DNA of 64,000 nucleotides from Meloidogyne chitwoodi. Taxonomy: Eukaryota; Nematoda; Chromadorea; Rhabditida; Meloidogynidae. Location: assembly GCA_015183035.1 (NCBI GenBank), contig JACZZP010000011.1:124001-188000 (forward strand). The letters run 5' to 3'. A model generated the notes under the pieces. That model did not search any database. It had not been told where the DNA came from and saw nothing but the letters and a program-made list of their open reading frames with translations. Both the position numbers and the translations under genes were made by a program. Shown here piece by piece: positions 35,626 through 47,644 of this stretch. The number at the start of each line of letters is the position of its first letter. Positions within the stretch are counted from its first letter, which is position 1.

Positions 35626-38295
35626 TCAATTCTGAATTTTCAATTTTTTGCACAACAAATCATTGACAAGGTCATCTATTTTAACAAGCTAAAAAATAAA
35701 AGATTATATTAAATTAATTCTGATTTTTTTATTTAATAAAATTTGTTAATTCTGATTTGTATTTTATAAATAAATTCTGATTTTTAAGTTGGATGTATTT
35801 TTCAAATTCTGGTTTTTATTTGCGAATTCTGATTTGTATTTTGCACAAAAACACAGAATTTTGCATTTCTGATATTTTTTCAAAAACAGAATTTTTATTA
35901 ATTATTAAAAAATTCTGTTTTTTCTTCTAATTTATTTTTAGTATTTCTGATTTTAATTATTCAAGTATTTTTACAAACCGTCTCTTCCCTTGTAGCCACA
36001 CAACGTAATTTAACACAATCCTGCGCCAATTCATCTTCTGCAACAATTAAAAGCCAAGGAATTTGAGCACTTTCATTTTCACAAAATTGAAATTGTTCAA
36101 GTAATTTTGGATTTGCTTTATAACCTTTAAAAAAATTAATTATAAATAATTAAATTTTTTAATTTAAATTTTAACTAGTTTCTGCTCGAATACCAGCAGC
36201 CCAAAGTTTCCCACAAATTTTCATTCTTTCATGAAGCATATTTAATTTAATTTTTTCAGGATTATCAGAAATTGCAACAGATTTAATTGATGCAACATAA
36301 ACTTGAGTTGGAGAGGTGCGAACAACAGAAGACTTGAAAAAAATAAAATTTTTTAATAAAAAAAGACAAAATATCCTCCCAATAAATTTAAAAAAATTCT
36401 AAATCAACTAACCTTTTCAGCTTTTTTCATTTTCATTTCCATTATCGCAAAAAGTCTTTCAATACCAAAAGAAATTCCAACACAAGGCACATCCCTCAAT
36501 TTTTTTCCACTTTTTTCTCCAATATTTAAAAACATTCCAACAAGTTTATCATAACGTCCACCAGCTGCAACAGATCCTATATTTCCACTACTTTCTTCTT
36601 TTTCATCTTCTTCACCTTTTATGGAAGAATCTTTTTTATTTTTCTTTTGTTTTGAATTTTGTTCATTATTTTTAGGCAAATTATTTATTGATGATTCATT
36701 GTTTATTTGTGGAGTATTATTAAAGGAAAAATCTAAAGAAAAAAAGAAAAATTATTTTAAATAGCCTAGAACCAAATAAATAAATTTCTTTTAATTATTA
36801 AAAAATTAAAAATGAACCTTTCATCACAACTTCATAAATTATTCCCGTATAATAATCCAATCCACGTGCTAAAGAAGGACTAAAAACAATTTTAGATTCA
36901 GAACATCCAAATAATTGAGTATAATTAAAAAGCAATTTAAGCTCTTCTATTGCCTTAAAAATATTTTTATCAATTTCTGTAGAAATTGTCAAATTTTCGG
37001 AGCAAAACCATTCAAAAAGGGATGAATTGTTCCAATCCGGGTGTTCTTCTACAACAAATTTTAAAATATAAAAGTTAAAAAAATAATTTAAAAAACCTTT
37101 AATACAAACAAATTTTCCAATAGAATCAGCCATTTGGTCAGTCAAACCTTTTTCTTTAACCAATTCCTCTCTAACATCTTCCCAAACAGTTTTATCGAGT
37201 TTGTCAATTGAAGAGGAAACTGTTTTAAATAAATTTGAAGGAATTGAACTTGCTTCGAATATTGCTTCTAATAGAAGTCTGTGGTTTACCTTTAAAATTT
37301 TTATTAAAATTTAAAATTTAAATAATAAAAAATAACCCTAATTTCAAAATCGCCCAATTCCAATTTGGAAATAACTTCATCCGCAATTATGAGACACTCA
37401 GCTTCTTGCATCATTAATTCTCCTTGTCCAGCAATATCGAAATCCTTACATTTAATTTTATTAAAAATATCAAAAAATATTCTTAACTTACACATTGAAA
37501 GAATTCACGAAATCGACCTTTTGTCATAACTGGCTGATCCCTTCTGTAAACCTTAGCAATTTGATAACGCTTGATTTTTTCAATTTTATTAGCAGCCAAA
37601 TATCGAGCAAAAGGAACCTAGAAAAAAATTCATTAAAAAAATATTTCTTAGAAAATGAAAAATCTAATGTAAGGTGAGAATTAAGAGGAAAAAACCGTGA
37701 GATCATAACGCATAGAACAAAGTTCCCCATCTTGGTCATCCAAATTATAGACCAATTTAGAGCCTTCCTCACCATATTTGCCCATTAAAACTTTTCTAAG
37801 TTCAAAAACAGGAGTATCAATTGTTACAGCTCCGTGGCGTTTAAATGTTTCAGTAATAATTGAAATTACTTTTTCACGAATTGCCATCTGTTCTGGGCCA
37901 AAATCTTGAGTGCCTGCAAATAATAAAAAATATTTTTGTCAAAAAAATAATTAAAAAAAACCTTTGGGTGTTTTAAGTTCATGTTTTGATTTAAATTTGT
38001 CACCTAATTCAGCCATCTTTTTTTCAAGTTCCTTCATTTTTGCTTTTAGCTTAAATATAAAAAATTAATGATTTAATCCTTATACTATTAAAATTTTTAT
38101 TTTTTTAAATACAAATTGCCAAAATTCCCACTTGTCTCCCTGAGCGATGTGTATAAATTTGTTTTGTCATTGTTTTAGTACAAAAAAATGAGCGAGGACA
38201 TGCAGGAATTTGGTCAAAAAATATTTTACTGAAAAATAGTAACCTCAGAAAACATTTAAAAGCAAAACTTACAAAAAAAGAGATGCTGCAAGCAT
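35626..38295 (-). CDS. HARS: Histidyl-tRNA synthetase, with possible mitochondrial and cytosolic starts
   Basis: Class II synthetase. [19 protein letters not shown] opens the core, followed by [18 protein letters not shown], motif 2 [27 protein letters not shown], the HisA box [11 protein letters not shown], the HisB box [11 protein letters not shown], motif 3 [13 protein letters not shown], and an anticodon-binding domain ([20 protein letters not shown]). TGA at 35626-35628. Two possible starts exist. An upstream exon from ATG 38295 gives [20 protein letters not shown] then SFFCTKT, mitochondrial-presequence-like, and is in frame with an internal ATG at 38170 ([13 protein letters not shown]). 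The latter joins [17 protein letters not shown] Lys/Asn-rich insert of about 45 residues lies between the HisA and HisB boxes. It is upstream of CHAF1B on the same strand. Confidence 0.9.
35715..35960. repeat. AATTCTGATTTGTATTTT repeat cluster in a HARS intron
   Basis: About ten copies of TTCTGATTT or variants, the reverse complement of the words in the Smad and CHAF1B introns. Confidence 0.75.
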
Positions 38296-39072
38296 TAAAT
38301 TAGGTTTTTAAAGAAATAATTAATTGAATATGTGGCACTCTAAACCAATAAAATAAATATAAAATAAAATCAATTAATGGAAATTTAAATCTTTCGAAAT
38401 TAATAAAAAAATTTAAAATAAAATCAGAAGCTTTAAAATAAGAGAGTGCGCAAAATAAAGAGAGTGTGAAAAAGAAACAGACAAAATGATGCGATTAAAA
38501 CTTTTTGCCAATTCATTTTTAATTTTAAAATTTAAATTTCAAAATGTCAACTAGGGAAAAAATAATCAAAAAGGGCAATAAGAAAAATAATCAAAAAGGG
38601 CAATAAGAAAAATAATCAAAATATCAACTAGTGTAAAATATTTCAAAATGTCAATATTTACTATAAAAATATTTGAAGCATTTAAAACATTTATAAATCC
38701 ATTATTAAATAAAAATGATCAAAAATCTTAAATAAATGTGATAGAACAAATATTTCATTTTGCGAATAATTAACAAAAATAGAAGAAAAGAAAACCTTCC
38801 TTCCCTTTCATTATTCAACTACCGGTTACATTTATTATCCTCTCTCCAAGCAATTAGATTTAAATAATTAGGGATATATATAATACAATATTTTATTTCA
38901 CGCACCTTTTTTCTTTTCTTTATTACTTGTTTTTTTATTATCCACTTTCTTTTTTTATTATTATTTATCTACTTTTTTTTTTCATTTTTTTTAATTTGAT
39001 ATTTTTTATAATTAGTTTTGTCTATTAAATATTTAAAATAATTAAAATATTTTTTTTATAATTAAAAAAATT
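38296..39072. other. divergent spacer between HARS and the secreted Cys-motif gene
   Basis: 780 bp. It holds a 25-bp tandem repeat (38559-38640) and long T-rich tracts before 39073. No gene was seen. Confidence 0.5.
38559..38640. repeat. tandem repeat, AAGAAAAATAATCAAAAAGGGCAAT, about 2.5 copies
   Basis: 25-bp units, flanked by the TTTCAAAATGTCAACTAG word that also occurs near 20230-20260 in an MGAT4 intron. Confidence 0.75.
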
Positions 39073-40215
39073 ATGAATATTTTTATTTTATATTTTTTCA
39101 CCTTATTTTGCTTTACACAAACACAACAACAAATGCATCAAAGAATAAATCACAGAAGACCATCAGAAAATAATAATTTAACTGAATTTTCTTTACTAAA
39201 AAAATCAAAAATGAGTTATAGAGATGTTATAATTAAAATGTTAAAACAACGTAAAAATTCTTGTCAGTTTGGAAGAATAAGGCCTTTACAACTTTTTGCA
39301 CCTAAAGCTAAAGCACTTCCTAAAATAACAAATATAAATAATAAAAATAATTCAATTTATGATTCTCCTTTAAAATATCGAAAACGGCAACAAATAAGAC
39401 ATGATTCTAATTCAAAAATATTTAGGTAGAATTAAGGAAAAAAATAATAAAAAAATTTTCTTCTTATTCAGTCAATCCTCAACAAATCTGAGGGTACAAC
39501 CATTAGTTATTCAAAAAATTAGGTCATCAACATTGATTGACGACAAAACTGGCATTGAGCCAATACAAGATACTAACGTAATTAATTTTTAAGAAAATAT
39601 TTAACAATTACTAAAACATTTTGGTTGCAGTTAAAAAATCAACAAAAACTTCGTTTCTTTTATACACCCTCACAGACAGTTGTTAATCAAGACTTTGTAT
39701 TTGCAGAAAATACTCCGGGATTGGGTTGCGCTTATGGTAGGAAATTTATATTTTCCGGAAACTTAAAATCGAAATATATATATTCCATATAAATCCAAAA
39801 TTTTATAAATATTCTCAGAAAAAATCAGAATTATTAAAGAATAGATTCCGGAAAATCAGAATTATTAAAGAATAGATTCCGGAAAATCAGAATTATTAAA
39901 GAATAGATTCCGGAAAATATATTAGGGAACTCAGAATTATAAATAACTCTAAAGTAAATGTGCAAATATATTCCGGAAAATAATAATCTTCCGTAAAATA
40001 TACCTATTTATTTCCTTTTTTTAAATAGAATAAAGAAATATTTTAAAGGATTGCCCATACCAATCTACAATACACCACGAAAAAAATGTATTCCAAATAA
40101 TCCACTTTGTGGCATTAGTTTTACTTGTGTTATGGATGTTCACGCGATAAATGAACGAGGCAATGAAATAGAAAATTGGTGGATTTCAGAGATTGACAAT
40201 GAAACTCGAGAATAA
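39073..40215 (+). CDS. secreted protein with C-terminal Cys cluster, 243 aa, unknown function
   Basis: Four exons, 39073-39425, 39472-39577, 39631-39736 and 40049-40215, join in frame and end with TAA. The signal peptide is MNIFILYFFTLFCFTQT. The mature N-terminal part is basic and Asn/Lys-rich with dibasic sites (KYRKRQQIRH) that could be processed. The last 60 residues hold the only dense cysteines: GLGCAYGLPIPIY, RKKCIPNNPLCGISFTCVMD. This looks like a small secreted disulfide domain. I do not recognise the family, although the conserved look of the C-terminal block suggests it is constrained. An intron carries a 31-bp tandem repeat with TTCCGGAA. Confidence 0.65.
39834..39935. repeat. 31-bp tandem repeat (ATTCCGGAAAATCAGAATTA...), three copies
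   Basis: Three consecutive copies beginning at AATCAGAATTATTAAAGAAT, with partial copies on each side. The TTCCGGAA word continues through 39960-40000 and reappears at 41209-41385 in the neighbouring gene. Confidence 0.85.
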
Positions 40216-40406
40216 TTTATATTTAACAAGAATTTTTATCATTTGTTTTTGATTATTTTCATTTTTAAATTAATAAAATTATTTATTTTAGGGAAAATAC
40301 CAAAATAAGTAAAATATTTATTAAAAAAATATATTTTTAAATATAGCTTATATATATTCTGTGAACCTAAAATATTTTAAAATTAGCTTTGGTCTTACTC
40401 TATTTT

Positions 40407-43400
40407 TTATTGATTCTCTCCACTTATTGAACTTGTGGTAGTTGTTGTGGTTGATGATTGAAGTAATTGGTGACCACTGGAATTTTTATAAAATTTATTA
40501 TGTTCCAATATGCTTACCCTCTTTGTGGTGGTTGCCGCCATTCTTCCCGTGCTATTCGTTGTTGTCCACTAACTGGAGGTGATTCTTTACTATCCAAACT
40601 TTGTTGTCTCTCTAATGATTCTCTCATAGGAAATTTACCCAATTTCATTTTAGCCAAATTTCCAAGTCCACTTTCCTCTTCTAATTGTCCTTGAGTTTGT
40701 TGTATTTTTGGCTGAAAATTTTGTTCAATTCGTTGCTGTGAGGGCATAGTAATACGTCCATATTGACCTCCAGGACTTGGAATAGAATGAATTGTTTGTT
40801 GTTGCTGAGGAGAATTATTTTGTTCCTCTCCTCTTTTTTGTCCATAAAATTGTCCACCAGGACTAGTAAACTGTTTAAACTGTTGTTCTTGTGGAATTGA
40901 TCGAGTTTGGTGGCCATTTCCTTCAAAAAATTGATAATATTGTTGTTTCTGTTCTAATTGTTGTTGTTGCTCTTGTTTAGAAGTTAATGGTTGTTTAGTT
41001 GGTCGAAAAGCATTTTGATGTGTTTTTGAAGGTGTTACAATTAATTGGTAATTTGGTGTAATTGATTTCTGTAAATGACTTTCTTTGGTTGGGGCAGAAG
41101 TAAAACTTTGTTGAAGAGATGGCTGTTGTTGCTGTTGGCTATGATTACCATTGTTAGGTTGTATTGACTGCTGTTTTAAAAAATTAAAAATTAAAGTAAA
41201 AATCAGAATAAATATTCCGGAAAGATATATGTATATTCCGGAATAATAGACTTTACGGAATGAGCAGAATACATTCCGGAAATTATATCTTTAAATTTTC
41301 TGGAATAAGTAAATATAGTCATGTTCCGGAAAAATAAATTAAATAACTAAACGGAAAAATAAAATTTTCCGGAAAGTTGGGAATATATTTAAATACCTTT
41401 ATTGGTTGATTTTGAGTAGTTAAAATATGAGTTTGTTGAGGACTTTGCTGTTGTGTTTGAGCAAATAATTGTTGTTTAGACTTTTGTTGATTATCAGTTG
41501 TTTTCTCTTTTATTTGTTTTTGTTCTTCTTTTTTTAAAATTGGCTGGCCCCATGAACCTAGTAATGTTTTTTGATTTTGCTGAGGTGAATATAGTTGTTC
41601 TGGTTGACTTTGTTGTGGAGATTGAATTGTTTGTGATTGTTGGGGAGAATTTTTCTCAACATTTTCATGTTTTTGTTGAATGAATTGTTGTGTTTTTTGA
41701 TCATTTTTTTCATTCTGTTGTTTTTGTGATTGCTCCCAAGCTCCAGCTACTTTACTCCCATCTCTTTTTACCTTAAAAAATATTTTTTAAAACATTTTTA
41801 TTTTATAATAACCCAAAATGGAGGTTGTGGTTGAGGAATCTTTGCCCAAGAAGGTAAAAATAAAGAACGATCCAAGCGTGCTCCTCTTCCCATTTGATTC
41901 ATTCGTTCAACAGCCCAGTTAGGCACACGTGCAGGGAATTGTTTAGGACGATGAAATGGTAAATTTTGTTCAGCTGTTGAATGTAAAAGTTTTCCATATT
42001 GTCCATCATATTCTTCCCTTTGTCCTAACATCCAACTTTCACCTTCCACTTTCATTGGGTTAACATATCCTTCATCAGGTTGTTGTTTATTCTCTTTTTT
42101 AGGCCCAATAGTAACCGAAAATTGAACTGGCTCTTCTGGTTTCGGTTCAGGTATAATAGTTATATGATCTGGTTTAAAACCTCCAGGGCCATACAATAAA
42201 GCAAATGTTCTCTTTTCTTCTTCAGTTAAAGGATAGTCTTGGCGGACTTTTTGGTTACTTAAAGTATCTCCAACCCAATATTGTGAATCAAATTCATCCA
42301 AACCTTGTGCCTCTGCTCTAAAATTTGTTTTTATAATAAATTTTAATATTTTCCAAAATTTTAACTCACATATTTAAAGGGGCATTATGATCAGCAGTAA
42401 AATGTCCACAAAGCCTAAAATTTTTTCTAGGTTGAAGTGCCTGATATCCTTGATAGAAAGCAGCATCCTCAGCACTATGTGATCTGTGCTGTTCTTCTTC
42501 TGGGAGCATTGTTCGGTAATCTAACCCAAAAAAGTCTCCTCTACGACGAGGGGGTCCCCAATGTAAATCGCGTCGAGAATGACGTTCTTCCATTTCATTA
42601 AAAGGCTCTTCAACATAGGAAGATGGATCAAAAGTATTATGATCAATAAAGTCCATACCACCAAATAAATAGCCATATTCAGCAGAACCAGGGACGGGAC
42701 TTAAAAAATATTTTTTAATTTTTGTCGAAATTTTGAACTTTTAGGTGTTTTAAACTATATTAAAATTACGTGTGGTGCCTTCGTTGTTTTTTACTTTCAG
42801 CTCTCCTTTTCTCTAAGTTCATATGTTGAGCATAGGCCAAATGATCCCCCCAAGCTGGTCCCGTTGTAAAAGATGGTGGATTGGCTCCACGTAAAGCCCA
42901 CTCATCATTATATACACTGTCCCAATAAATGGTTGAATTTGGTGAATAATTTTGGTTATAATATGGTTGTTGATCATCTCCTGCAGAAATATATAGTGGT
43001 TCGTCAAAGTTACGCGTTTGTTGTAACTGACGTTGCTTGAGGTGATGACTTTTATAGGGTTGTTGTTCATAATTCTTTAAATTGAGGTAAATTTATATTT
43101 TTTTAAATTACCTCTTGCTGCCATCCATTTTGGTAAACCTTTTCTTGTTGCTTCTCAAGTACTTTGTCTGGATCGGCTTGAGCCAATTGAAATTCTGGAG
43201 GTGGCTCATCATAATCTTCCTCTAAATCTTCTCCAATCTTTTGTTTTTCAGTTTCCTTTTGTTGATATTTTGTTGTAACCGAAAAATTTGGAGATGGTTG
43301 TTCTTCTATTATATGTGCTTCATTTTTTTGCTTCCTTATTTGAGTTTGTTCTTTTTCTTGTTGATAACTGACTTTTTGAGGTGAATATTGTTGTTGCTGA

Positions 43401-44658
43401 TGATTAAATTGTTGTGGTTGCTTCCATTGTTGTTGTGATTGTATTTGTGATTGTTTCCATTGTTTTGGGTGTTCCGGTTCTTGTTCTTCTATTGGTTGAG
43501 CTTGTTTCCATTGCTGTTGAGTTTGATACTGCCATTCTTGTGGTTGCTGTTGCGCTTCTTGCCATTTTTGTGTTTGTTTCCATTGCTGTTGAACTTGGTA
43601 AGGTTTCTGCTGTATTTGGTTATATTTTTGTGCTGGCTGTTGCCATTGTTGATTTTGTGATTGTTTTAAGCCCTCTCTATCTTTTTCCTGAAAATCATAA
43701 CCATCTGTTTGTTGTTTATATTCTGTTAATGTTTTGCTATATTGTTGTTGTTGTGAAGGGAAGTTAGCAGAATCAACAACACTATTTTTATCTTTGCTCT
43801 CTTTCTCTTCTCTCACTCCGTTTTTTGATTCTCTATTTTCAGTAAAAACATTTGTGTTATATTGTTTTTCTATTTTTATCGTTTCTGTTGGCTGTTTTTG
43901 TTGATATTGTTTTGTTTGTTGTGTTGGCGATGTTTGTTGTTTTTGTTGGATTGTTTTAATAAATTGTTGTTCTTGTTGTTTTGGCTGTGTATAGATTTGT
44001 TGATAATATTTTTCTGTTTGTTGTGACGGCATACTATAAGTTTTAGAAGAATAAGTTGATAGTTGTGCATTTACTGGCTGACGCTGATTGTGAGGGGAAG
44101 TTTGTTGTTTTTGTGATGGTATTCCTATTGTTTTGGGAGGTAAAGATTCGTAATGTTTTCCAACATATATTGGTCTAGTTTCTGGTTCGTTTTCAACCTA
44201 AATTTTAACAAAATGTTTTTTTCTATTTTTAGTGCTAAATATTCTTTGGAAAAAGAAATCCCTTTCTTACCACAGTTTCAATTGTATAGCTTTGTTGACT
44301 ATGACGAGTCCAACCAGGAGAAATTTGTTGTCCATCAAATGTTGGTTGTTGTCCTTTCATTAATTGTTCAGCCATTCTTTCCAATTGTTTATCATCAATA
44401 ACTCCTTTAGGTGGTGGAAATCGTGGAAAATTAGCAGGAAAGTCAGTAGTTGTAGTATTACTAGTGCCATTACTTCTAAAAGCATTGCTGCTTTGACGTC
44501 CTGGAAAGTTGTTGGAAGTTTTGCTAGTAAATTTTTGTTGTTGTGGTAAGCTTGAAGAATTTCCAGGATCAATGACTGTTTCCCTTTAATTTTTTTAATT
44601 TTAAAATTTTAGTTTTAAATATTTTTAATTAAAATCAAAACCTATAAAAAACCGGCAT
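40407..44658 (-). CDS. large glutamine-rich (prion-like) protein, unknown function
   Basis: A short first exon, MPVFY, from ATG 44658 joins R|ETVIDPGNSSSLPQQQKF. The centre (about 43110-44190) is extremely Gln-rich with Trp/Lys/Pro punctuation (QQPAQKYNQIQQKPYQVQQQ). More ordered blocks follow: DEWALRGANPPSFTTGPAWG, HWGPPRRRGDFFGLDYRTML, CGHFTADHNAPLN, SQYWVGDTLSNQKVRQDYPL, ALLYGPGGFKPDHITI, PNWAVERMNQMGRGARLDRS and LFLPSWAKIPQPQP. More Q-rich sequence ends in a Thr/Ser tail with TAA at 40407-40409. No catalytic domain or membrane segment is visible. The Trp/Pro-rich short blocks look like linear binding motifs. Roughly 1000 residues or more. It resembles nematode Q/N-rich pqn-type proteins by composition only. 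Confidence 0.65.
41209..41385. repeat. TTCCGGAA-word cluster in an intron of the Q-rich gene
   Basis: About seven ATTCCGGAA/TTCCGGAAA words in 180 bp, matching those in the intron near 39750-40000 of the neighbouring gene on the other strand. Confidence 0.75.
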
Positions 44659-45535
44659 CACAAAAATCAGTTAATTCAATTGATGACAAAATCAAAGTTT
44701 ATTTAATTTATTGGATATTTATTAATAAAAAATGTAATTTTTTCTAATTGTAATTTTCAAGTTTATTTTTTATAATTGTAATTATTTTCAAGTTTATTTT
44801 TTAGTAATTGTAAAAGTTTATTTTATATAGATAATTGTAGTATTAGAGCAAGTTTTATTTAAGATTTTAAATTCGAGGAAATTAAAAAAAGAAGCTGTTT
44901 TGTTTGTATAGATAGAATAATAAAATGAAAGAAAAAGTTTGAGTGGGTGGTAAAAATTGCTTTATCCAACTGATTTCTATTTTTTCTCTAGCATTTTAAA
45001 TGGGAGATTGATTCAATTCATTCATTATAAAAGCCAAATGGGTCAAAAATCTCAAGCAGAAGTTGAGAATTTAAAAATTGGGAAAAAAACATTTGTTACT
45101 AATTTATATTAAATCAATAATTTGTTTGAAAAAACATTTCAAGAATGTTAAAAAATAATTAAAAAAACAATTCAACGTTTTAATTGTAGTTTTTATTAAT
45201 TGTAAAAATTTTCAGTCTCAAACTTTAATCATTAATTTATTAGACTATAATTTACTCTATAATTGCTACATAAATATATAATAATTATGTTGATTTTAAA
45301 TCAATCTATAATCTAAATATAAAAATTGTAAATGATACCATCGGGCTCGTCCCTTTTAATTAAAAATAGAATACTTATCTTCTTTATGAAAAGAATGAGA
45401 ATAACGGGAAATTAAGGACAATAAATGCTGGTATTATTTATTATGGACGATACAATTCGGATGAATTTAGGCTCACATCAGTTTATCTCAAAATTAATAA
45501 AGTAAATATTTCAGAAAATTTTTGTTTTGTAAACT
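44659..45535. other. spacer with AATTGTAATTTTCAAGTTTATT words
   Basis: 880 bp between two minus-strand genes. The word TTGTAATTTTCAAGTTTATT recurs (44750-44830) and is found again in introns of the next gene. No coding region was seen. Confidence 0.5.
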
Positions 45536-46847
45536 TTATAAAAAATTTAAATAAACTGATTGTGAATTATAAGGCAGGTATCGACTTGAATACAATTTTC
45601 GTGTTCCATCAATACTCGGAGCTATAAAATGTGAAAAAAACATGAAATTAATATTGTCCGTTAGGTCATTAAATTTAATTCTTTCCATTCTTCCTTCAGG
45701 CAAACCGAAAACGTCCTGTTGTTTTATACAATTTGCGTAAGGCAGAAGCACTTGAGTAAGAATGTGGGTTTGACCGAGCATGGGGCACATAAACTCTATA
45801 ATTGTAAAATACTATATTAGAAAGAGATAATTAAATACAATTGTAAAAATAAACTTAAATATTACAATTACTAAAAATAAACTTGAAAATTACAAATTAA
45901 TATTACTACCTTTCGCCATACATAAAACTGCGATTGAAGGCATGATCCTGGGGCTTCCGCCATTCATAAGCAGAATAAGCAAACCTCTGTCCATAATCAT
46001 CTGCCTTTAATCGATTTGATACATATCGATCTAAATATTGCTGTGATCCATGCAAATATGAACGTAATGGTGCTGCTCTCTATAAATAGTTGTGAAATGT
46101 TTAAGTATTAACTAAAAGTAAAGTAAATATTTATGCCTCATTATTGTAAATCCGTTTAGTATGTCCAGAATAGTAAGGAATCCAAGAACTCCGATTCGTA
46201 AATTCTTCAAACTTGAGGGGTTTATAACGAAGTGGCGCAGGATCCCTTTTAATCGGACGCATTATCTCTCGTTGTGTATCGATATAACGACTCTGAGAAT
46301 AAGCCTTGTTGTACCAGTCATACATAAAAGGTTTGTAAACACGTTCTGTATGAACAATTCGCTCAGCCTGCCTGTAATATTGTGGTAATGCTAGCGATGG
46401 TGCTAAGGACGAAACGGAAGGACTTTTCTGAAAAGAATGTAAATTGTAATTTTAAGTTTATTTTTAGATTTGTAATTTCAAGTTATTTTTAAAGTTGTAA
46501 TTTAAAGTTTATCCTTAAAATTGTTTTTTCAAGTTTATTTTTAGATTTGTAATTTCAAGTTTATTTTCAGTAATTCTAGCAATTTAATACTTTTATTGGA
46601 TAATCATGTTGTGCTTCTTTATAGTAAGTCATATTCGTGTAGCTAGCAGATCTTACAAGCCGTTTTGGCTTTGACCAAACTTCACCTATTAGATTGCTAA
46701 AAGTTTTTTGCGCTCTAGCCATATCTGTATACTTCCTTTAATACAAAAAATAATTAATATTTGTTGAAAAACTTACTGTGTTGGATAAGAACTCCACCAT
46801 TTGGTTGCAACTTCCACGTCGTCATGTATTGAATGGTACCGTGGCAT
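45536..46847 (-). CDS. Tyr/Arg-rich protein of unknown function
   Basis: From ATG 46847: MPRYHSIHDDVEVATKWWSS, then KYTDMARAQKTFSNLIGEVW, SKPKRLVRSASYTNMTYY, QYYRQAERIVHTERVYKPFM, YDWYNKAYSQSRYIDTQREI, RAAPLRSYLHGSQQYLDRYV, RVYVPHARSNPHSYSSASAL and a last exon SIDGTRKLYSSRYLPYNSQS ending in TAA at 45536-45538. The protein is soluble, basic and rich in Tyr, Arg and Ser, with many R-x-x-S/Y motifs, like a cytoskeleton- or sarcomere-associated scaffold (inference from composition only). One intron (46080-46136) uses a GC donor (GAG|GCATAA). Codon use here is less AT-driven than in the secreted genes, which suggests constraint. Confidence 0.65.
46440..46595. repeat. TTGTAATTTCAAGTTTATTTTTAGA repeat, about five copies
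   Basis: Near-tandem copies in an intron. The same word is in the adjacent intergenic region (44750-44830) and in the intron at about 45840-45900. Confidence 0.8.
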
Positions 46848-47644
46848 TTAAACAAAAATGGTTTTTAGCTAATTAGATAAAACAATAACAGTAGTTCTAT
46901 TATATTTCCAGACAGCCGTTTTGCAAAAACAATAAAATAAAAGAAAACCTCTGGCAAAAAAGGTGTAGGAGGTTGTGAAAGGCTAGAAATGATAATGAAG
47001 CAGAAGTGAAATTTTTTTCACTTCTCAGCTCAAGCTTTAAATTGAGGATATTTATTTGTAAGAACGAAAGATTTGTAAAGAAAAAATCTTTGGAGAGTGA
47101 ACGGAAATCGATCAATGCTGGAAAAATGATCAAGAAGAAAATTGGAAATAAGCTGGATGCAAGATGAAAAAAGAGAAAAAAAGTTGGTAAAATTAAGCAG
47201 AGTATTAAAATAAATTTTTAAGTTTATATTTAGTCGGTCATCCTTCAATAAACATTTGTTGTTGTTTCTGTTGTATATTATTTTCTTAATAGTTTTTTGA
47301 AGCATTTTTCATTCATTTTCGCCTCTTTTTCATCATTTAATCAATCTAAATAGCTTTCCCTTGATAGAGAAATTTCATCCAAGTTGAATATTTTGTGGGG
47401 GAAGTGAATCATCAAGCTTTAAGCTATAACAAATAAAAATATTTTTTTATCTTTTCTCTTATTATTAGTTGAAAAGAGTAATAATAAATAAAAAATCCCT
47501 CTGGGTAGCTGAATTTTGGTAGAAAAAAGAAAGGGCATTTTTACCTTTAATTTTGAAAGCATTAAATATTTAATTTATAAATAATATATATATACAATAG
47601 AAATATTTTTTAATAAATTAGTATTATATTTTTAAATTGAAAAA
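46848..47644. other. intergenic region
   Basis: 800 bp between two minus-strand genes. Short open frames at 46900-47305 have no protein-like composition. No element was recognised. Confidence 0.45.

Noticed and set aside
43414..43767. Hydrophobic plus-strand frames opposite the Q-rich gene
   Set aside because: They are the complement of CAA/CAG-rich codons, which read as Leu/Val on the other strand.
45590..45790. Minus-strand frame beginning MCPMLGQTH
   Set aside because: The alternative frame continues the upstream exons (RVYVPHARSNPH) with a proper acceptor; this one is a shadow.
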